A stretch of 64,000 nucleotides of DNA from Streptomyces sp. YIM 130001 (GTDB lineage: Bacteria > Actinomycetota > Actinomycetes > Streptomycetales > Streptomycetaceae), in assembly GCF_003574445.1 (NCBI RefSeq), contig NZ_KZ984550.1:62001-126000 (forward strand), in the 5' to 3' direction. A program made the position numbers and the translations under genes. Positions within the stretch are counted from its first letter, which is position 1, and the number at the start of each line of letters is the position of its first letter. Under the pieces are notes generated by a model. That model saw nothing but the letters and a program-made list of their open reading frames with translations, was not told where the DNA came from and searched no databases. Positions 60,670 to 64,000 of this stretch are shown here, piece by piece.

Positions 60670-62589
60670 ATGACCGGGGCGACTGAGGAAGGCGGGGGCG
60701 GCGCCGGATCGTCCGCGGGCAGCAGCATCGGCGGTTACCGGCTGATCCGCAAGCTCGGCTCCGGCGGTATGGGCGATGTCCATCTGGCGCGTTCGCCGGG
60801 TGGCCGCACCGTGGCGGTCAAGGTCATCAAGGCCGAACTGGCCGCCGAGCCCGAGTTCCGTGAGCGGTTCCGGCAGGAGGTCGCGGCGGCCCGCCGGGTC
60901 GGTGAGCGCTGGACGGCCCCCGTACTCGACGCGGACACCGAAGCCGATACGCCCTGGGTCGCCACGGGTTATGTGGCGGGTCCGTCGCTCGACCACGTGG
61001 TCTCGGCCTCCGGGCACGGGCCGTTGCCGGAGATATCGGTACGCACCCTCGCCTACGGTCTGGCCGGTGCGCTGCTCGACATCCACGGCGCCGGACTCGT
61101 GCACCGCGACCTCAAGCCGTCGAACGTGCTGGTCACCATCGACGGCCCCCGGGTGATCGACTTCGGCATCGCGCGAGCCCTTGACGCCGTACCGGAATCC
61201 ACTCTGACCCGGACCGGGATGGTCGTCGGTTCGCCGAGTTTCATGTCGCCCGAGCAGGTCAAGGGGGATCAACTCGGCCCGGCCGGCGATGTGTTCTGCA
61301 TGGGTGCGGTGCTGATGTTCGCCGCGACGGGGCGCACGCCGTTCGGCGGGGGCGGTTCCGGCGGTCTGCATGCCGTGATGTTCCGGATCGCCGAGGAGGA
61401 GCCGGACCTGGTCGGGATCGGGGAGCCGCTGCGGACGCTGATCGCCCGGTGTCTGTCCAAGGATCCGGCGGACCGGCCGACGCCCGAGGAGATCGTCCAG
61501 GAGGTGCAGCCGGTGGCCACCGCGACCTCGTCGCCGCCCTGGCTGCCGGCCCGCCTGATCGCCGAACTGGGGCGCAGCGCGGTCAAGTTGCTGGACACGG
61601 ACACGCCGCCGCGCGCCACCCAGGCCACCACGGCCCAGTCCGGCCCGGTGCCGGCCGCGTACAGCCCCGAGGCCGGCACCGCCGTACTGCCGCAGACGGT
61701 GCTCCCGCACGGCGGTCCCTCAGGTACCACAGGCCCCTCAGGCACTGCGTACGGCGACGACGACTTCGGTCGTCCGGAGCCGCCGCGGCGCCGGGGCCGT
61801 CTGCTCAAGGTCACGGCGGGGACCGCCGCCGTGGTCGCGGCCGCGGTGCTCGGGACGGCCGCCGCGGGCCTCGGCCCGTTCGCCGACGACGCCGGCGGCG
61901 CGGGGACCGCCTCGGACGTACCGGCCGAACTGGTCGGCACCTGGGCGGGCGAGGTGGAACGCGACGGGCAGCCCACCGGCCAGTACCGGCGCTTCGTGAT
62001 CTCCAAGGGGCAGCTGGGCGAGGTCGTCGCCACCAGCATCAGCCTGGGCCGGACGTACGCCTGCACCAGCGACGGCAAACTGGCCGGCAAGGGCGGCGAG
62101 GACGGCACCCGCTCGGTACGGCTCGACACCAAGGTCGTCCGCAGCATCCCGGACGACAAGTGCTCGGCACTCGGTGAGCACACGCTGTCGCCCGGCGACG
62201 GCGACGCGATCCGCTGGAGCGCGGCCGGGCGGACCGCGGAGCTGCGGCGGGTCGACAAGCCGGAGCGGCTCCCGGACGAGGTGATCGGCACGTGGGAGCG
62301 GCCGCTGCCCGGCGGCGGCACCCAGAGCATGACGGTGCGGCAGAAGGCGGTCGGCAGCGCGGCCGCCGAGCTGGTGTCGGACAGCGGGAGCCTGCACTGC
62401 GAGGCGGGCATGGTCCTGGTCTCGGCCGGCGGTGCGGCCGGTCCGATACGGGTCACGCCGCCGGACGTGGACAGTTCCGCGTCGTCGGGCGACTGCGCCA
62501 CCGGCGACTCGTCGACGCTTCGGGCGGAGGGCGGCGAACTGGTACGGGAGTTCCCCGGCGGCGAGGTCCTGCGGTACACACCGGCCTGA
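60670..62589 (+). CDS. Membrane serine/threonine protein kinase
   Basis: The protein has 639 residues. The kinase domain (about 15-270) has GSGGMGDV, VAVKVI, HRDLKPSNV, DFGIAR and SPSFMSPEQ. After a Pro-rich juxtamembrane stretch there is one membrane helix (about 380-400), then an extracellular region of about 220 residues with two similar blocks beginning VGTWAGE and IGTWERP. It should sense an outside signal. ATG 60670 has GAGGGGGAACGGG upstream; an in-frame ATG at 60616 is the alternative. Confidence 0.92.
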   Translation: MTGATEEGGGGAGSSAGSSIGGYRLIRKLGSGGMGDVHLARSPGGRTVAVKVIKAELAAEPEFRERFRQEVAAARRVGERWTAPVLDADTEADTPWVATGYVAGPSLDHVVSASGHGPLPEISVRTLAYGLAGALLDIHGAGLVHRDLKPSNVLVTIDGPRVIDFGIARALDAVPESTLTRTGMVVGSPSFMSPEQVKGDQLGPAGDVFCMGAVLMFAATGRTPFGGGGSGGLHAVMFRIAEEEPDLVGIGEPLRTLIARCLSKDPADRPTPEEIVQEVQPVATATSSPPWLPARLIAELGRSAVKLLDTDTPPRATQATTAQSGPVPAAYSPEAGTAVLPQTVLPHGGPSGTTGPSGTAYGDDDFGRPEPPRRRGRLLKVTAGTAAVVAAAVLGTAAAGLGPFADDAGGAGTASDVPAELVGTWAGEVERDGQPTGQYRRFVISKGQLGEVVATSISLGRTYACTSDGKLAGKGGEDGTRSVRLDTKVVRSIPDDKCSALGEHTLSPGDGDAIRWSAAGRTAELRRVDKPERLPDEVIGTWERPLPGGGTQSMTVRQKAVGSAAAELVSDSGSLHCEAGMVLVSAGGAAGPIRVTPPDVDSSASSGDCATGDSSTLRAEGGELVREFPGGEVLRYTPA

Positions 62590-62778
62590 CGGGGCCGGTC
62601 CGGCAGGCGCCCCGACACCGCCATCCGGCGGATCGTGTCACCCGCCTGGACACCCCCGGCCCCCCACGGCGTGCACAGCGCGCGTGAAGCGCTTTGGCTC
62701 GACAGCACGGAGCGTGGGGCCTTCCCGTTCGGGCAGTGCCACAGCGGCGCCGCCACCCGGGCTCCGTGGAGGGTGTTC

Positions 62779-63387
62779 ATGCGCACGATACGAATATCCG
62801 GGCGTCCCGCCCTGGTTCTGGCCGCAGTCCCCACCGTCGTGGCCGCCCCGCTCGCCCTGCTGCTCGCCGCGAGCCCCGCCCGGGCCGAACCCGGCATCGA
62901 CGTCACGTCCGATGCGGGCACCGTCCGGGTCTCCACCACCGACTGCCCGACCGGTGGCACCGCGGCCCTGATGGGCGGCGGCAACGCCACGTTCGCGGGC
63001 GGTCAGCAGGAGGCACTCGACGACGGCTCCCCCAGGACCGCGACCTGGTCATCGGTCGGCTCCGGGACCTATACGGTCGCCGTGATCTGCTCCGACGGCG
63101 GCGCCGCAGGCTCCCAGCGGGTCACCGTCAGCGGCTCCTCCTCCACTTCGCCCTCCCCCACCTCTCCGTCCCCCACCCCCACGGCCACCTCGTCGCCGAC
63201 CACCACCGCCACCCCGACCGCCAGCTCGTCGCCGACCGCGCCGACCGGCCAGGTCATGGGTGGTCTCGGCGGTTCGGACCGGGACGCCACGGCGCAGATC
63301 GCCGGAGGCGCCGCGCTCGCCCTGGCCACCGGGGCGGCCGGCACCTGGCTGATCCTCCGCCGGCGCCGCAGGGACTCCTCCTCCTGA
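62779..63387 (+). CDS. Secreted membrane-anchored hypothetical protein
   Basis: The protein has 202 residues. A signal peptide (LVLAAVPTVVAAPLALLLAA, ending SPARA) leads to a small beta-rich domain with two Cys (TTDCPTGG, AVICSDGG), a Ser/Thr/Pro-rich stalk and one C-terminal helix followed by RRRRRDSSS. It probably lies on the cell surface. It has no LPXTG motif. GGAGGG precedes ATG 62779. The class F sortase gene lies 117 bp downstream, and such pairs occur together in streptomycetes. Confidence 0.83.
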   Translation: MRTIRISGRPALVLAAVPTVVAAPLALLLAASPARAEPGIDVTSDAGTVRVSTTDCPTGGTAALMGGGNATFAGGQQEALDDGSPRTATWSSVGSGTYTVAVICSDGGAAGSQRVTVSGSSSTSPSPTSPSPTPTATSSPTTTATPTASSSPTAPTGQVMGGLGGSDRDATAQIAGGAALALATGAAGTWLILRRRRRDSSS

Positions 63388-63504
63388 CCGTTCCGCGCGC
63401 CGCCCCCGGTCCGCACGCGGAGCAGGGGCGGCCGCGGGCCACGGCCCCCTGGGCCCCGCGTTCCGCCCTTTCTGTCCGACCGGTACACCAGCGGAGGTGA
63501 GCGC

Positions 63505-64000
63505 GTGCGCTCCTCGGATCAGGCTCCCCGCATCAAGGTCCCGTTGGCCGGGATCACGGCGCTCGGCATTCTCGTCGGTTCCTGGCTGATGACCGAAGGC
63601 GTACGGGCCGAGGACGGTCCGCCCCGGCCGGCCGCGGCACAGGCGGGCGAAGAGCGGGCCGGTACGGCGAAGCCGATGGCCCCGGCCCGGCCGCTGCGCA
63701 TCCGGATCCCGAGCATCCAGGTGGACGCGCCCCTGGCCGGTCTCGGTCTGCAGCCGGACGGCCGGCTCGAGGTGCCGCCGCCGGACCGGCCGGAGTCCGC
63801 GGGCTGGTTCGCGGGCGGCACGACGCCCGGTGCGCGCGGCACCGCGGTGACCGTCGGGCATCTGGACTCGGCGACCGGTCCCGCGGTGTTCTTCCGGCTC
63901 GGCGCGCTGAAGCGGGGCGCCACCATCGAGGTGGACCGCGACGACGGCAGTACGGCGGTCTTCACCGTCGAGGGCGTCGAGCTGCTGGACGGCGACACGT
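63505..64000 (+). CDS. Class F sortase (3' end outside window)
   Basis: The first 165 residues are present. A signal-anchor helix (VPLAGITALGILVGSWLM) is followed by LRIRIPSIQVDAPL, the sortase beta-barrel start, and by VTVGHLDSATGPAVFF, where the His is the catalytic histidine; the Cys and Arg lie beyond the window. GTG 63505 has GGAGG 7 bp upstream. Class F sortases are housekeeping transpeptidases or of unknown substrate. Its neighbour may be a functional partner. Confidence 0.85.
   Translation, partial: MRSSDQAPRIKVPLAGITALGILVGSWLMTEGVRAEDGPPRPAAAQAGEERAGTAKPMAPARPLRIRIPSIQVDAPLAGLGLQPDGRLEVPPPDRPESAGWFAGGTTPGARGTAVTVGHLDSATGPAVFFRLGALKRGATIEVDRDDGSTAVFTVEGVELLDGDT

Overview
The window is about 72% G+C, with the strong third-position G/C bias, frequent GTG starts and short ATGA/GTGA gene overlaps of a high-G+C actinobacterium. 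Gene content (SsbB with a dynamin pair, a PknG-like kinase with PP2C/vWA/FHA partners, LAXTG-type wall proteins, a class F sortase, a LacI-controlled rhamnose cluster) points to Streptomyces or a close relative. I found no rRNA, CRISPR array, transposase, phage gene or replication origin. There is one tRNA gene, tRNA-Arg(TCT).

Layout. 1-6.8 kb: a protein-phosphorylation cassette of PknG-like kinase, PP2C phosphatase, vWA protein and FHA protein, three of which carry zinc ribbons. 6.8-8.5 kb: a PCMT-like methyltransferase diverging from a group II truncated haemoglobin. 8.7-15.9 kb: an ABC exporter of two large FtsX-type permeases and an ATPase, followed by a minisatellite. 16.2-19.0 kb (minus): ettA, an acyl-CoA thioesterase and a hypothetical protein, closely coupled. 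19.3-20.7 kb: a wall-anchored thioester-domain protein. 21.0-25.5 kb (minus): dynA-dynB-ssbB, linked to septation and chromosome handling during sporulation. 25.9 kb: tRNA-Arg.

26-37 kb looks more accessory. A two-component system diverges from a PmtA-like phospholipid methyltransferase and a DedA membrane protein, with an SDR after them. An arsenic locus follows (arsO, arsR1, arsB, arsR2) whose arsC survives only as a degenerate remnant. Then come a membrane acyltransferase and a LuxR-type regulator with an altered receiver domain. 37.6-41.7 kb (minus): a siderophore uptake ABC operon behind an iron box. 41.8-47.3 kb: a glycerophosphotransferase-like protein carrying an in-gene heptanucleotide repeat, a STAND/TPR protein lacking the Walker A lysine, a DUF5937-type regulator and a small hypothetical. 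47.4-52.9 kb: a secreted SPOR/phosphodiester glycosidase protein, a TetR-hydrolase pair, a methyltransferase and a Tat lipoprotein.

53.1-59.3 kb is an L-rhamnose catabolic cluster: isomerase, bifunctional aldolase/dehydrogenase, kinase and LacI regulator, with candidate operators and a clear promoter. 59.6-64 kb: a family 2 glycosyltransferase, a membrane Ser/Thr kinase, a secreted membrane-anchored protein and the first part of a class F sortase cut by the window end.

No single locus is demonstrably a new system. The best candidates for follow-up are the zinc-ribbon phospho-signalling cassette, the two-component/PmtA/DedA lipid module, the possible phase-variable glycerophosphotransferase-like gene, the thioester surface protein and the decayed arsC beside an otherwise intact ars locus.
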